64,000 nucleotides of DNA from UBA7692 sp964650845 (GTDB taxonomy: Bacteria > Bacteroidota > Bacteroidia > Chitinophagales > LD1), in NCBI GenBank assembly GCA_964650845.1, contig CAZYXR010000001.1, forward strand, positions 1 through 64,000, in the 5' to 3' direction. Shown in pieces: positions 9,105 to 18,569 of the stretch. The notes under the pieces are model-generated. The model was not told the origin of the DNA. It did not search any database and was given only the letters and a program-made list of their open reading frames with translations. Numbering within the stretch: the first letter of the stretch is position 1; the number at the start of each line of letters is the position of its first letter. The position numbers and the translations under genes were made by a program.

Positions 9105-9800
9105 TTGCAAAACCCTGATTTAAGTATTGTTGTTCCATGCTTTAACCCACCCGATGGCTGGCTGGAAAAGTTAGAACACAATGCACAATTCTTAAAAAGC
9201 AAGAACATAAGTTTTGAGTTGATAATTGTAAATGATGGCAGCAAAAACCCTTTGCAAGCAGATTTACAAACAAGGTTGGATGCTATTGGCAAAAACGCCA
9301 TTATAGCCTACCCCATGAACATGGGCAAAGGTTTTGCGGTACGAAAAGGAGTAGAACGCGCCAATGCAGCGATGATAATTTATACCGATGTGGACTTCCC
9401 ATACAAAGAAGAAAACTTATTGGATGTATTTGAAAAAATAAAGAACGGTAGCGATGTTGTAATAGGTGTAAGGTCAGAATCGTATTACAATACCTTGCCT
9501 AAGTTAAGAGTAGCCATTTCAAAATTGCTTCGGTTTGCAATTTCGTTTATGATGCAGATTCCCACAGATGATACACAATGCGGTTTAAAAGGCTTTAATC
9601 AAAAGGGTAAAGAGGTTTTTTTATCGGGCAAAATCAACCGTTACTTATTTGATATGGAATTTGTAAAACTTGCCGCCCGAAAAAAACTCACCATCACAAC
9701 CACAGTGGTGCACTTGCGCCATGGCGTGGTGATGGCGCAAATGCCAATTGGTTTGCTTTTTAAAGAAGCTATGAATTTTCTACGCATTCTATTTGTATAA
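9105..9800 (+). CDS. Family 2 glycosyltransferase (dolichyl-phosphate-sugar synthase-like)
   Basis: A 231-residue GT-A enzyme. It shows LSIVVPCFNPPDGWLEKL at the start, FELIIVNDGS (first nucleotide-sugar Asp), MNMGKGFAVRKGV, and the metal-binding YTDVDFPYKEENL. The segment DDTQCGLKGFN is typical of the DPM1/ALG5-like group that transfers a sugar to polyprenyl phosphate. It has no membrane helices. The start is TTG at 9105: the only in-frame upstream codons before a stop at 9087 are non-standard starts. It is convergent with recO (5-bp gap). GT-C type membrane proteins follow, which would use such polyprenyl-linked donors. Confidence 0.87.
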   Translation: MQNPDLSIVVPCFNPPDGWLEKLEHNAQFLKSKNISFELIIVNDGSKNPLQADLQTRLDAIGKNAIIAYPMNMGKGFAVRKGVERANAAMIIYTDVDFPYKEENLLDVFEKIKNGSDVVIGVRSESYYNTLPKLRVAISKLLRFAISFMMQIPTDDTQCGLKGFNQKGKEVFLSGKINRYLFDMEFVKLAARKKLTITTTVVHLRHGVVMAQMPIGLLFKEAMNFLRILFV

Positions 9801-9804
9801 AACC

Positions 9805-10530
9805 TCAATCAAAAATCATCCTCAGCACTTCGGGCGATTTTAAATTGCCAAAACCTTCGATGTGATGTTTGTAGTACAAAACTAAATAGTTCAACAGTGT
9901 ATTTCGTTCAGCGCTATTTGAAAGTATAGGTTGAACTTGAGTAAAGTTTGCCGCACACAAATCGGAAATATACTTGCTGTGTGGGCTACCTACTGCACCG
10001 GCATCCGAAAGCGCGGTGCTTACAAATGCGCCTTCTTTTAAATCAAACAATGGTGTAACAGAAGTATAACTGCCATGCGGCTGAAACCCAATAAAAGAAG
10101 AAAGTTGAATCAAAAAGAATAAGTGAAAATCTGGATTCAAATGTGTTGAATCATCCAGAAAGCAAAGGCTATCGAACACAAATTCAAATAAATCTTGATT
10201 GGCTTCGTGAGGATGCAAGGCCTTATTCAAAACTTCTACAATCAATTGTGCCATAGCGGATTTACGAATATCAAAAGGAATGGAGACAAACGTCTTTAAG
10301 CGTTTTACTTCTTTTAAGCGTTGAAGATTTTTGTTGTCGCGTTGTGTGGCTTCTATTTCAAGTATGGTAAGCGGCTGCAACAACGATGCCTTGCTTCGCC
10401 CCTTTGTAGTACGAACTCCATTAATCATATACGACATCACACCAAACTGTTCGGTAAACAACTTGCATATAACACTCGTTTCGGAGTACTTGATATTCTG
10501 CAAAACTATGGCGCGAGAAGTAAAGTGCAT
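9805..10530 (-). CDS. recO: DNA repair protein RecO
   Basis: A 241-residue RecO. The N-terminal OB fold begins MHFTSRAIVLQNIKYSETS and continues CKLFTEQFGVMSYMINGVR, the classical RecO pattern. The C-terminal part is helical, ending with a KSPEVLRMIFD tail. RecO anneals single strands and, with RecR, loads RecA on SSB-coated gaps. It is the second gene of a minus-strand pair, 6 bp downstream of the membrane protein gene at 10537-12000. Confidence 0.93.
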   Translation of the reverse strand: MHFTSRAIVLQNIKYSETSVICKLFTEQFGVMSYMINGVRTTKGRSKASLLQPLTILEIEATQRDNKNLQRLKEVKRLKTFVSIPFDIRKSAMAQLIVEVLNKALHPHEANQDLFEFVFDSLCFLDDSTHLNPDFHLFFLIQLSSFIGFQPHGSYTSVTPLFDLKEGAFVSTALSDAGAVGSPHSKYISDLCAANFTQVQPILSNSAERNTLLNYLVLYYKHHIEGFGNLKSPEVLRMIFD

Positions 10531-10536
10531 TGGTAC

Positions 10537-12000
10537 TTAATGACCTGCATGGTGATACAATACAAACTCGTTGTTTTCAAACACCACCGATAGATTTGGC
10601 CTGCAATAGCCAATAACAGAATCGAACTTTTCATCAGTGGTAGTGTGCGCTTTCAAAAAATAATGCACACCCAGGTTTTTCAATTGTGTATAACTTTCTT
10701 CGGGCGATTTTGTCCAGCTATTGATAGTAGTTTTCTTATCGGTAAAAAGTGTGAGTGCACGCGGTTTTGGAAAAACAATCACAGCCTTGTCATCAACATT
10801 AGCTTTTATAAACTTGAATATTTCCTTGGCGCTAACCGTGGTTGGTCCCGGCAGTGGTTCTTTTCTTATTGAATAAAGATATTCAACATGATTTTTATAG
10901 ATAGAAATAAAAAAAACTGCTGTTGCAATTCCCAACACCAAACGCACTTTTTTATTGCGAAACAGCGATAGAAAACCTTCGGCTGCAAACAATACCAAAA
11001 AACAATGAACCGGAATTAAATACCTGTAATCGGAAACAATGTTCACCGATAATATCAACAACAAATAGGCAAGCGTGAAAAATGCCCAATAGTCGCCCTT
11101 CAATAATCGCTTAGCAAAACCAAGTAAAAAAAACAGAGAAAAAACAACCGTAATAGCAAAACTCGTATGCTGCATTGTGCCATCGTGCGAAGTAAAAAGC
11201 GATACAACATTTGCATAGTAATGAAAGAAATTGTCCTTTACAATTGCTCCAATTTTTCCGAGTGTTAAATGCCCCATTGCCCATGACGGGTAATCTACAG
11301 ACGAAGGGAAAACAAAGTATGTTACAACTACATAAAACAATATACCAACTGACGTTTGCACCACACACCACTTAACGCTTTCGAGCTTTTCGCCATAAAA
11401 AATGTATTTGAAAACTATGCTTGCAAACATTGCAAAAGGCATTACAATTATCACATTTCGAGTAAGCATCAAAGAGCCAAACAACAGCCCTAAAACAATT
11501 GACAGGTAAATATTTTGTCGCTTTAACTGCAACATCAATAACACAATCAAGCCAACAGTAAAAGGCACATCGGAAGTAATGAGCAGCTTCATCCAAAACA
11601 TAAAGTTTGGATAAAATGCTACAAACACCAACAACACTGCCATGCCTGCCGATAAATGTTTTTTAAAAATTACTGCTGCCAAAAGCATTACCAAACAAAA
11701 CGCCAGCGACATTAGCATTACAAAAGGCGCCATGGAATTCAACCCAAACAATGCAACCACAGGAACCAACAACACCGAAAAACCTACCGGAGCCATAGGC
11801 GGCAATGTGTTATCTGCATTGGCAATAAAACCAGTTCGATAAGGGCTTACACCCATGCTGATGTATTTGGCTTGAAGAAGATACTGCGCAAAATCATCGC
11901 CCCAATGCTGTTTATCGCCTGTGTTTAGCATCACCATAGGAATGCACAGCACCAATACTGCAACTACCCAATAATACTTTTTTAGTGTGTAAACTACCAT
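10537..12000 (-). CDS. Polytopic membrane protein, GT39/ArnT-like glycosyltransferase
   Basis: About 487 residues with 10 or more hydrophobic segments. The first periplasmic loop carries the acidic pair GDDFAQYLLQAKY, which in PMT/ArnT-type GT-C enzymes is the catalytic or metal-binding site for a polyprenyl-phosphate sugar donor. A soluble C-terminal domain follows the last helix (about 390-487). The ATG at 12000 (MVVYTLKKYYWVV) is preferred to one at 12036 because it leads directly into the first helix. Acceptor and donor are unknown. It is divergent from the paralogue pair starting at 12088. Confidence 0.75.
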   Translation of the reverse strand: MVVYTLKKYYWVVAVLVLCIPMVMLNTGDKQHWGDDFAQYLLQAKYISMGVSPYRTGFIANADNTLPPMAPVGFSVLLVPVVALFGLNSMAPFVMLMSLAFCLVMLLAAVIFKKHLSAGMAVLLVFVAFYPNFMFWMKLLITSDVPFTVGLIVLLMLQLKRQNIYLSIVLGLLFGSLMLTRNVIIVMPFAMFASIVFKYIFYGEKLESVKWCVVQTSVGILFYVVVTYFVFPSSVDYPSWAMGHLTLGKIGAIVKDNFFHYYANVVSLFTSHDGTMQHTSFAITVVFSLFFLLGFAKRLLKGDYWAFFTLAYLLLILSVNIVSDYRYLIPVHCFLVLFAAEGFLSLFRNKKVRLVLGIATAVFFISIYKNHVEYLYSIRKEPLPGPTTVSAKEIFKFIKANVDDKAVIVFPKPRALTLFTDKKTTINSWTKSPEESYTQLKNLGVHYFLKAHTTTDEKFDSVIGYCRPNLSVVFENNEFVLYHHAGH

Positions 12001-12087
12001 TTTTTGAACCGTGGCGAATATAGAGAATGGGTGCAAAGCACAATACTTGAAAGCTGTTTATTGTTTAGTATAATCGCATTATCAATC

Positions 12088-13695
12088 ATGGCTATTAAAA
12101 AACCGCTTGCGTTTGTAGTGTTGTGGAGCACAGTGATGCTACTTTACCTAAAAGCATGGAATTGCGGCTTGGTGTTTGATTTTGTTGATTGGTGGGGCAT
12201 ATACAAAACAAAGGGATGGGGCGGCTTTCCGGCAGGTTATCCCGACATAGCAATTCGTTATTTCCTTCATCTTGTTTCGTTGCCTGCATTTAGCACGTTT
12301 GGTACAAATCCATTACCGTGGTTTTTGCTTTTTACTTTCCTACATTCATCGGCAGCCTTTGTAGCGGCATTAGTTTTTTCAAATTGGTTCAATGCTGCAT
12401 CGGTAAAATACAAATGGCTGGCAGTATCTACCGGAGTGCTGTTGTTTATTACTTCGCCTTACCACACCGAGGTTGTAGTTTGGAAAATATGCTTGCTGTA
12501 CCTGATAGCGCTCAACTCATTTTTACTGATGTTACTGGCATATACCAAATTTGCACGCACTGCCAAAGCAAGCTGGATTGCCGTGTTTTTTATTGCATTT
12601 ACTTGCTCATTGCTTACACATGAAATTACCATGTTTTTTATTCCCGCAATAGCAATTTGCATCATTAAACTTCGGTTCGGATTTTTTACAAATGTTTCTG
12701 TTCGCAAGGGGTTTGTGGTGTTTGTACTTCCTGCCATTGCCCTTGTATGCGCCTATTTAATGCTCAACAAAATAATGCGAGGCGCGTGGCTTGGGCACTA
12801 TGGCGCAGAAGTTCATTTCAATTTTGATGCAGTGCTGCTTGCAAGCACATTCACAAAGTATTTGTTTAAGTTTATTTTGCTAAGCCAAAGTTGGAGCTAC
12901 GAATGGAAACACAGCCTCTATTTAATTTTAGAAAAGCCATTCATAGCTTATACTTTAATGTTGTTGTATGTAGGTTTATCGCTATGGTTACTTTTCAAAA
13001 AAACAAAACCAGTGCATTCAATTTGCATTGCAATAGTGGTGTGTTTTTGTTTTGCAATAGCACCGGTGCTTAATCTGTATTTTTTAGATTGGATTCCTAT
13101 ACATGGCGATAGATTGGGCTATGTTGCTTCGCTGTTTATTTACTTTGCCGCAGCATTGGTGTTAGTGAACTTGCTGGCAGCAAAAAGCTTTGCAATTACT
13201 ATTCCTTGGATAATATTTAATTGCTACTTTTTACAAAAAACATTACAAGACTGGAAGCACAGCGAAGATACCATGCAAAGTATTCACACACATTTTTCGT
13301 GGCATAAGGCAAAGCAGATATTTTTACTAGGCGTAGCCGACAACTTTAATGGTGCATACATGTACACCAATGTAACACCAAGCCCCTTTGCAGCTACTAT
13401 GATTATGAAATCGGGTAAGGATGTACAAAACTTCACAACCGATGTATTGCGTTTTAATATGTGCCAAACTACCGATGGCGTGAATGCAACAGTAGCATCA
13501 CCAACAGATGTAACACTTACTTTTACAGGCCATTGCAGTTGGTGGTGGTGTCGAAATCCAAATGGTTATGAAAATGATGATTACATTGTGAAGATTGAAA
13601 ACAATATTGCACACATCCATTTCAAGCACAAGCCCAATGGTGCTGTGTATTTGTATCAGCAAGGCAACAAACTAAAACAACTCGAAAATTTCTGA
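12088..13695 (+). CDS. Polytopic membrane protein, GT-C-like, first of a tandem paralogue pair
   Basis: About 535 residues from the ATG at 12088 (MAIKKPLAFVVLWSTVM). The frame is open 28 codons further upstream from a TTG at 12004. It has roughly 10-12 transmembrane segments and a soluble C-terminal domain of about 110 residues. An acidic motif in the first large loop (FDFVDWWGIYKTKGW) and the internal signature GHYGAEVHFNF are shared in position with the next gene. The architecture resembles O-mannosyltransferase-like GT-C proteins, but no catalytic assignment is possible. Its stop overlaps the next start (ATGA), indicating translational coupling. Confidence 0.7.
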   Translation: MAIKKPLAFVVLWSTVMLLYLKAWNCGLVFDFVDWWGIYKTKGWGGFPAGYPDIAIRYFLHLVSLPAFSTFGTNPLPWFLLFTFLHSSAAFVAALVFSNWFNAASVKYKWLAVSTGVLLFITSPYHTEVVVWKICLLYLIALNSFLLMLLAYTKFARTAKASWIAVFFIAFTCSLLTHEITMFFIPAIAICIIKLRFGFFTNVSVRKGFVVFVLPAIALVCAYLMLNKIMRGAWLGHYGAEVHFNFDAVLLASTFTKYLFKFILLSQSWSYEWKHSLYLILEKPFIAYTLMLLYVGLSLWLLFKKTKPVHSICIAIVVCFCFAIAPVLNLYFLDWIPIHGDRLGYVASLFIYFAAALVLVNLLAAKSFAITIPWIIFNCYFLQKTLQDWKHSEDTMQSIHTHFSWHKAKQIFLLGVADNFNGAYMYTNVTPSPFAATMIMKSGKDVQNFTTDVLRFNMCQTTDGVNATVASPTDVTLTFTGHCSWWWCRNPNGYENDDYIVKIENNIAHIHFKHKPNGAVYLYQQGNKLKQLENF

Positions 13696-15326
13696 TGAAC
13701 ATTCAAAAAGTAGGTTTTGCATTGTTGTTTATAGGCTTATCACTGCTTCTGTTTTTTAAAATAGCAGGCAATGCTTTTGTGGCAGATACCACCGGTTGGA
13801 TTATTCAATATCAAAAATTGGGATGGAAAGGAATTTTCAATTCGTTTGAAGACAAATCGCTGCATCATGTGTACCATTTGGCAACATTCCTTATTTATAA
13901 AACCTTCGGATTTAATCAACTTGCCTGGTGGTTGATTTTTGGAAGTTTGCATGGCATAAATGCTTACTTGGTTTTTCTATTTGTACAAAATTTACTTGCC
14001 CGTTGGCAGTATCAATCATCATTTTTTATTGCTATCGGCTCAGGCTTGCTTTTCCTTGTTTCGCCATACAATGCCGAGCCTGTAATTTGGTCGGCAACTA
14101 TACATTATCTTATTGCTACCGCAGGTATATTGGCAGTTCTTGTGCTTTCTTTAAAGTATGCCGAATCACCAAAAAAATCAACACTTGTTCTCATACATTT
14201 AAGCTATTTGGTTGCATTGTTTGCACTTGAAATTACTTTTGCTCTACCATTTCTTTTAATCGCACTTCTGCTACTCACACCATCATCTGTATGGAACGGC
14301 AACAAGCAAAAAATTTGGCTTCGTGTGGTGTTGGTACAAATTGTATTGATTGGCTTTTACTTTGTTACAAACCGTATTGTTTTAGGAAAATGGATTGGGC
14401 ATTACGGAGCCGAAGACCATCTTGGCGTAAGCATTCCTTATCTGGCTGCCAACTTTACTAAATATCTATTCAAGCACTTATTGTTTTCTCAATTCTGGGA
14501 CTATCCAAAACGAGAATTTTGGTACTACTACTTTGAAAAAGAAAGTGTATCTAAAATATTGCTATTGCTTTATTTGACTGCATCAATATTGCTATTACTT
14601 TTTAAAAACAAACTATTAAAAAGCGTTCAAGCAATTGGGCTTGCTATAATTTTATTTGCCGTTTCGTTGCTTCCGGTAATAAGCCTATACTTCAATTTTA
14701 TTGTAATGAATGAATGCGATAGAATGAGCTATTTTTCTACAGTTTTTAGTAGTATCATCTTGGCATTGTTGATTGCACAATCGGGCAAATTCTTACGCAT
14801 CCCACTTTTAATTTTAGTGCTTGCTTTCAGTTTCTCACTTTTAAAAATAAACATCAACAGTTGGAAGAATTCCATTGAAACAATGCAAGCCTTGGTGAAC
14901 AATTTTAGATGGCACAACAATAAAAATGTAGTAATACTTAGCATTGCCGATAACTTTCGAGGTGCTTATGTTTCGCGCTCATTCAAGGGCAATGAAAATT
15001 TCAAAGATGTATTCAGAATGTACCAAATACCAGTTGTTGCAAACATCATAGAAGTGTTGAATTTCAACATGAATAACGAAAACGATTGCATGAAAACTGA
15101 GGCACTATCGCCTTCGCAACTTAAAGTAAGTTTTGCCCAAGGCGGCAATTGGTTTTGGTACAATGGCATTGGCGCAAGTAGTTACGAAACCGATTTGTTC
15201 AAAGTTGAAATTGATGAATGGAGTTCTTCTTATACCTTTACCAAAAAGGCTGAAATTGAAGAGGCAATCTACATTTACCAATGTGGTAAAACTTGGCACG
15301 AAGTAAAACTACTCAACAACCCTTAG
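13695..15326 (+). CDS. Polytopic membrane protein, GT-C-like, second of a tandem paralogue pair
   Basis: A 543-residue protein starting MNIQKVGFALLFIGLSLLL. It aligns throughout with the preceding gene: TTGWIIQYQKLGWKG matches WWGIYKTKGWGG, GHYGAEDHLGVSIPYLAANFTKYLFKHLL matches in two blocks GHYGAEVHFNF and FTKYLFKFILL, and both end in a short beta domain with a Y-YQ-G-K motif. A tandem duplication followed by divergence is the simplest explanation. It is coupled to the gene before it by a 1-bp overlap and to murF-alr by a 4-bp gap, so the three may be cotranscribed, hinting at an envelope role. Confidence 0.72.
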   Translation: MNIQKVGFALLFIGLSLLLFFKIAGNAFVADTTGWIIQYQKLGWKGIFNSFEDKSLHHVYHLATFLIYKTFGFNQLAWWLIFGSLHGINAYLVFLFVQNLLARWQYQSSFFIAIGSGLLFLVSPYNAEPVIWSATIHYLIATAGILAVLVLSLKYAESPKKSTLVLIHLSYLVALFALEITFALPFLLIALLLLTPSSVWNGNKQKIWLRVVLVQIVLIGFYFVTNRIVLGKWIGHYGAEDHLGVSIPYLAANFTKYLFKHLLFSQFWDYPKREFWYYYFEKESVSKILLLLYLTASILLLLFKNKLLKSVQAIGLAIILFAVSLLPVISLYFNFIVMNECDRMSYFSTVFSSIILALLIAQSGKFLRIPLLILVLAFSFSLLKININSWKNSIETMQALVNNFRWHNNKNVVILSIADNFRGAYVSRSFKGNENFKDVFRMYQIPVVANIIEVLNFNMNNENDCMKTEALSPSQLKVSFAQGGNWFWYNGIGASSYETDLFKVEIDEWSSSYTFTKKAEIEEAIYIYQCGKTWHEVKLLNNP

Positions 15327-15330
15327 CAGA

Positions 15331-17832
15331 ATGACAACTTACTCAATTTCCGAAATTGCTACAATAACAAAAGCAACCGCCCTGCAAACAAGTAATGTAG
15401 ATTACACAATTGCACATTTGCTTACCGACAGTCGCAAACTTTCTTCCGCAACAGACACTTTGTTTTTTGCAATCACTGGCAATCGGCTCGATGGCCATCA
15501 CTACATAGAAGACCTGTATAACAAAGGTGTGCGTGCATTTGTAGTAAGCAACAAAATAGCAACCGAAAAACTAAAAGACGCAAGTTTCTTGTTGGTTCCA
15601 AATACCATAGACGCGTTGCAAAAAATAGCAGCTCATCACCGCGCAAAATTCGAGTTTCCTGTTATCGGCATCACCGGCAGCAATGGCAAAACCATTGTAA
15701 AAGAGTGGTTGTATCAACTCTTGCACGAAGACTATAACATCGTGCGCAGCCCCAAAAGCTACAACTCGCAAATTGGCGTGCCGCTTTCGGTTTGGCAAAT
15801 GAACGAATCGAACACAATGGCAGTGTTTGAAGCTGGAATTTCCGAACCGGGCGAAATGGATAAATTAGAAAAAATCATTCACCCCAACATTGGAATATTT
15901 ACCAATGTTGGCGATGCGCACAACGAAAGTTTTTTAAACATAAAGCATAAAACCAAAGAAAAACTACAGCTATTCAAACACAGCGATGTGTTGATTTATT
16001 GTAAAGATCACGCACACATCAATGGTGCTGTTGCCGAAGTAAATTCTGTAAACAACCGCATTAAAACTTTTACATGGAGCAGCAATGCCGATGCCGAAGT
16101 GAAAATTACGAGCATCATGCACGCCAACAATCACACGTTTATCTCTTGCTTTTTTAAACATCGCGTTTTTGATTTTGAAATTCCATTTTCGGACAAAGCC
16201 TCGGTAGAAAATGCCATTCACTGCGCTGTTACGATGTTGTATCTTGATGTTGAGCCGGATGTAATTGCGGCACGCATGAAGTTACTTTCGCCCATTGCCA
16301 TGCGCTTGGAAATGAAAGATGGCATCAATAATTGCATTCTAATAAACGACAGTTATAATTCCGACTTTGGTTCCATTCGCATTGCAATTGATTTTTTGGG
16401 GCAGCAAAATCGCTTTGCAAAACGCACTATCATTCTTTCGGATATACTGCAAAGTGGCGAAGGCGAGATTGAACTTTATGAACGAATCGCAAAAATTATA
16501 CAACAAGCCGGAGTTCAAAAATTTGTAGGTATTGGCGCGGCATTAACGCGACAAAAAAGGCTATTTGAATTAAACACAACACTCGAATCTCACTTCTATA
16601 CCGACACCGAAACATTCCTTAAAAACTTTGATAGCTCTACTTTTAATAACGAAACAATTTTATTGAAAGGTGCGCGCAAATTTCGTTTTGAAATCATTTC
16701 GAAACTACTGGAAAAGAAAGCACACGAAACAGTTTTGGAAATAAACTTGAATGCCATTGCACACAATTTAAAAGCCTTTCAAAGCATCTTAAAACCCAAG
16801 ACAAAAATTATGTGCATGGTAAAGGCTTTTGCATACGGCAGCGGCAGCTATGAAGTGGCAAATGTGTTGCAGTTCAACAGAGCCGACTACTTGGCTGTAG
16901 CATACACCGATGAAGGAATTGAACTGCGCAGAAACGGCATTCACGCACCTATTATGGTAATGAATCCCGAGCAGAGAAGTTTTGAAGCAATGATTGCACA
17001 TAAACTTGAACCCGATTTATACAGCCATAGAATTTTCGATAGTTTCATGGAAACATTAAATATGGTACATGCTAATGGTGGCGAGCCTTTTAATGTTCAC
17101 ATAGAGTTAGAAACAGGTATGCACCGTTTAGGCTTTGACAATAGCGACATACCACTACTGATTCAAAAAATAACTGCTAACAATGCAATAAAAGTAGCTT
17201 CCATTTTTTCGCATCTTGCAGCAAGCGAAAACGACCATGAAGATAGCTACACGAAAAAACAAATCGCAACATTCGAGCAGTATTCTTCGCAAATTTTAAA
17301 CGCCTTAGCCTACAAACCATTGCGGCATATTCTAAATTCAACCGGCATTACTCGCCATACAAATGCACAGTATGATATGGTGCGGTTAGGCATTGGTTTG
17401 TATGGCATTGATGACAGTGGAGTGTTGCAAAAAAACTTACAACCGGTAAGCACTCTCAAAACAACTATTTCGCAGATTAAGCATTTGCAAAAAGGCGATA
17501 CAGTTGGATATGGCAGAGTAGGAAAAGCAACCCAAAACACAAGCATTGCAACCGTTGCAATAGGCTATGCAGATGGACTAAGTCGCAAATTAAACAATGG
17601 AGTTGGTTCCATGTTGGTGCGCGGCAGGTTGGCTTCGGTTATTGGTAATGTGTGTATGGATATGACTATGTTAAACATCACCGATATACCCGATGCTGCC
17701 GAAGGCGATGAAGTAATTGTATTTGGCGAAAATCCAAGCATATTAAATATTGCAAAAGCAGCAGGCACAATTCCTTACGAAATACTTACAGGAATTTCAC
17801 AAAGAGTAAAACGAGTTTATTTTGAAGAGTAA
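15331..17832 (+). CDS. murF-alr: MurF-alanine racemase fusion
   Basis: An 833-residue bifunctional protein. Residues 1 to about 455 are UDP-N-acetylmuramoyl-tripeptide:D-Ala-D-Ala ligase, with the ATP-binding GITGSNGKT (113-121), NDSYNS and a C-terminal ligase domain. Residues from about 460 are a PLP-dependent alanine racemase with the Schiff-base Lys498 in MCMVKAFAYGSG, the catalytic Tyr746 in GYADG, and NVCMDMTML. The fusion links D-alanine supply to its addition to the peptidoglycan precursor and is a known arrangement in Bacteroidota. The lysine context is KAFAYG rather than the commoner KANAYG. The start ATG at 15331 is 4 bp after the previous stop. Confidence 0.96.
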   Translation: MTTYSISEIATITKATALQTSNVDYTIAHLLTDSRKLSSATDTLFFAITGNRLDGHHYIEDLYNKGVRAFVVSNKIATEKLKDASFLLVPNTIDALQKIAAHHRAKFEFPVIGITGSNGKTIVKEWLYQLLHEDYNIVRSPKSYNSQIGVPLSVWQMNESNTMAVFEAGISEPGEMDKLEKIIHPNIGIFTNVGDAHNESFLNIKHKTKEKLQLFKHSDVLIYCKDHAHINGAVAEVNSVNNRIKTFTWSSNADAEVKITSIMHANNHTFISCFFKHRVFDFEIPFSDKASVENAIHCAVTMLYLDVEPDVIAARMKLLSPIAMRLEMKDGINNCILINDSYNSDFGSIRIAIDFLGQQNRFAKRTIILSDILQSGEGEIELYERIAKIIQQAGVQKFVGIGAALTRQKRLFELNTTLESHFYTDTETFLKNFDSSTFNNETILLKGARKFRFEIISKLLEKKAHETVLEINLNAIAHNLKAFQSILKPKTKIMCMVKAFAYGSGSYEVANVLQFNRADYLAVAYTDEGIELRRNGIHAPIMVMNPEQRSFEAMIAHKLEPDLYSHRIFDSFMETLNMVHANGGEPFNVHIELETGMHRLGFDNSDIPLLIQKITANNAIKVASIFSHLAASENDHEDSYTKKQIATFEQYSSQILNALAYKPLRHILNSTGITRHTNAQYDMVRLGIGLYGIDDSGVLQKNLQPVSTLKTTISQIKHLQKGDTVGYGRVGKATQNTSIATVAIGYADGLSRKLNNGVGSMLVRGRLASVIGNVCMDMTMLNITDIPDAAEGDEVIVFGENPSILNIAKAAGTIPYEILTGISQRVKRVYFEE

Positions 17833-17849
17833 AAAACAAATCATTTAGC

Positions 17850-18569
17850 ATGGATAATTTTTGGCCGTTATTGGCATTATCGGTTGCTCCAACAATCTAC
17901 TTAGCCATCGTGTTATACGGACGCGATAAGTACGATCGCGAACCAAAACGAATTCTACTTGTTGCCTTTTTGTGGGGCTGCTTTAGCGTTATTCCGGCAT
18001 TGATGTTGGAAACATTTTGGAGCAATATGGGTTTGGGTATATCATATAGTTTTATTGGCACAGCAATTTACGCCTTTGGTGTAGTTGGCTTAAGCGAAGA
18101 ACTGAGCAAGTTTATCATGCTAAGGCTTCATGCTTATAGGCGACCGGAATTTAACGAGCCTTTTGATGGCATAGTGTACGCAGCATTTGTAGCACTCGGT
18201 TTTGCAACTATCGAAAACATAGCTTATGTGTTTCAGCATGGTTTTGTTACTGGCCTCATGCGTATGTTTACCGCAGTGCCGGCACATTTTTCGTTTGGTG
18301 TAATTATGGGTTACTACGTAGGTAAAGCAAAATTTGCTCCTCAACATCGCTTTTCGCTGATGGCACAAGGTGTGTTGTATGCAACCTTTATGCATGGCGC
18401 TTACGATTTCTTCATCATGCAGCAAAACCTTCCTGTGTTAGGAAGCTTTACGGTAGGTATTTTGATTATGTCGTGGCGCATTAGCAAGAATGCAATCAAC
18501 GAACTACATGGCGATAGCAAATTTCGTTTTCACAACAACTATTTTTTTGATGGCAAAGACAGGGTTTAG
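17850..18569 (+). CDS. prsW: PrsW-family intramembrane metalloprotease
   Basis: A 239-residue polytopic protein. It has the PrsW signature motifs: Glu83-Glu84 in GLSEELSKF, EPFDGIVYAAFVALGF leading to Glu122-Asn123, and a histidine in PAHFSFGVIMG (His146) with a further HGAYDF. PrsW in Bacillus cleaves an anti-sigma factor. In Bacteroidota the substrate is unknown. It follows murF-alr by 17 bp and overlaps the next gene by 20 bp, so the cluster is probably one transcript. Confidence 0.85.
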   Translation: MDNFWPLLALSVAPTIYLAIVLYGRDKYDREPKRILLVAFLWGCFSVIPALMLETFWSNMGLGISYSFIGTAIYAFGVVGLSEELSKFIMLRLHAYRRPEFNEPFDGIVYAAFVALGFATIENIAYVFQHGFVTGLMRMFTAVPAHFSFGVIMGYYVGKAKFAPQHRFSLMAQGVLYATFMHGAYDFFIMQQNLPVLGSFTVGILIMSWRISKNAINELHGDSKFRFHNNYFFDGKDRV

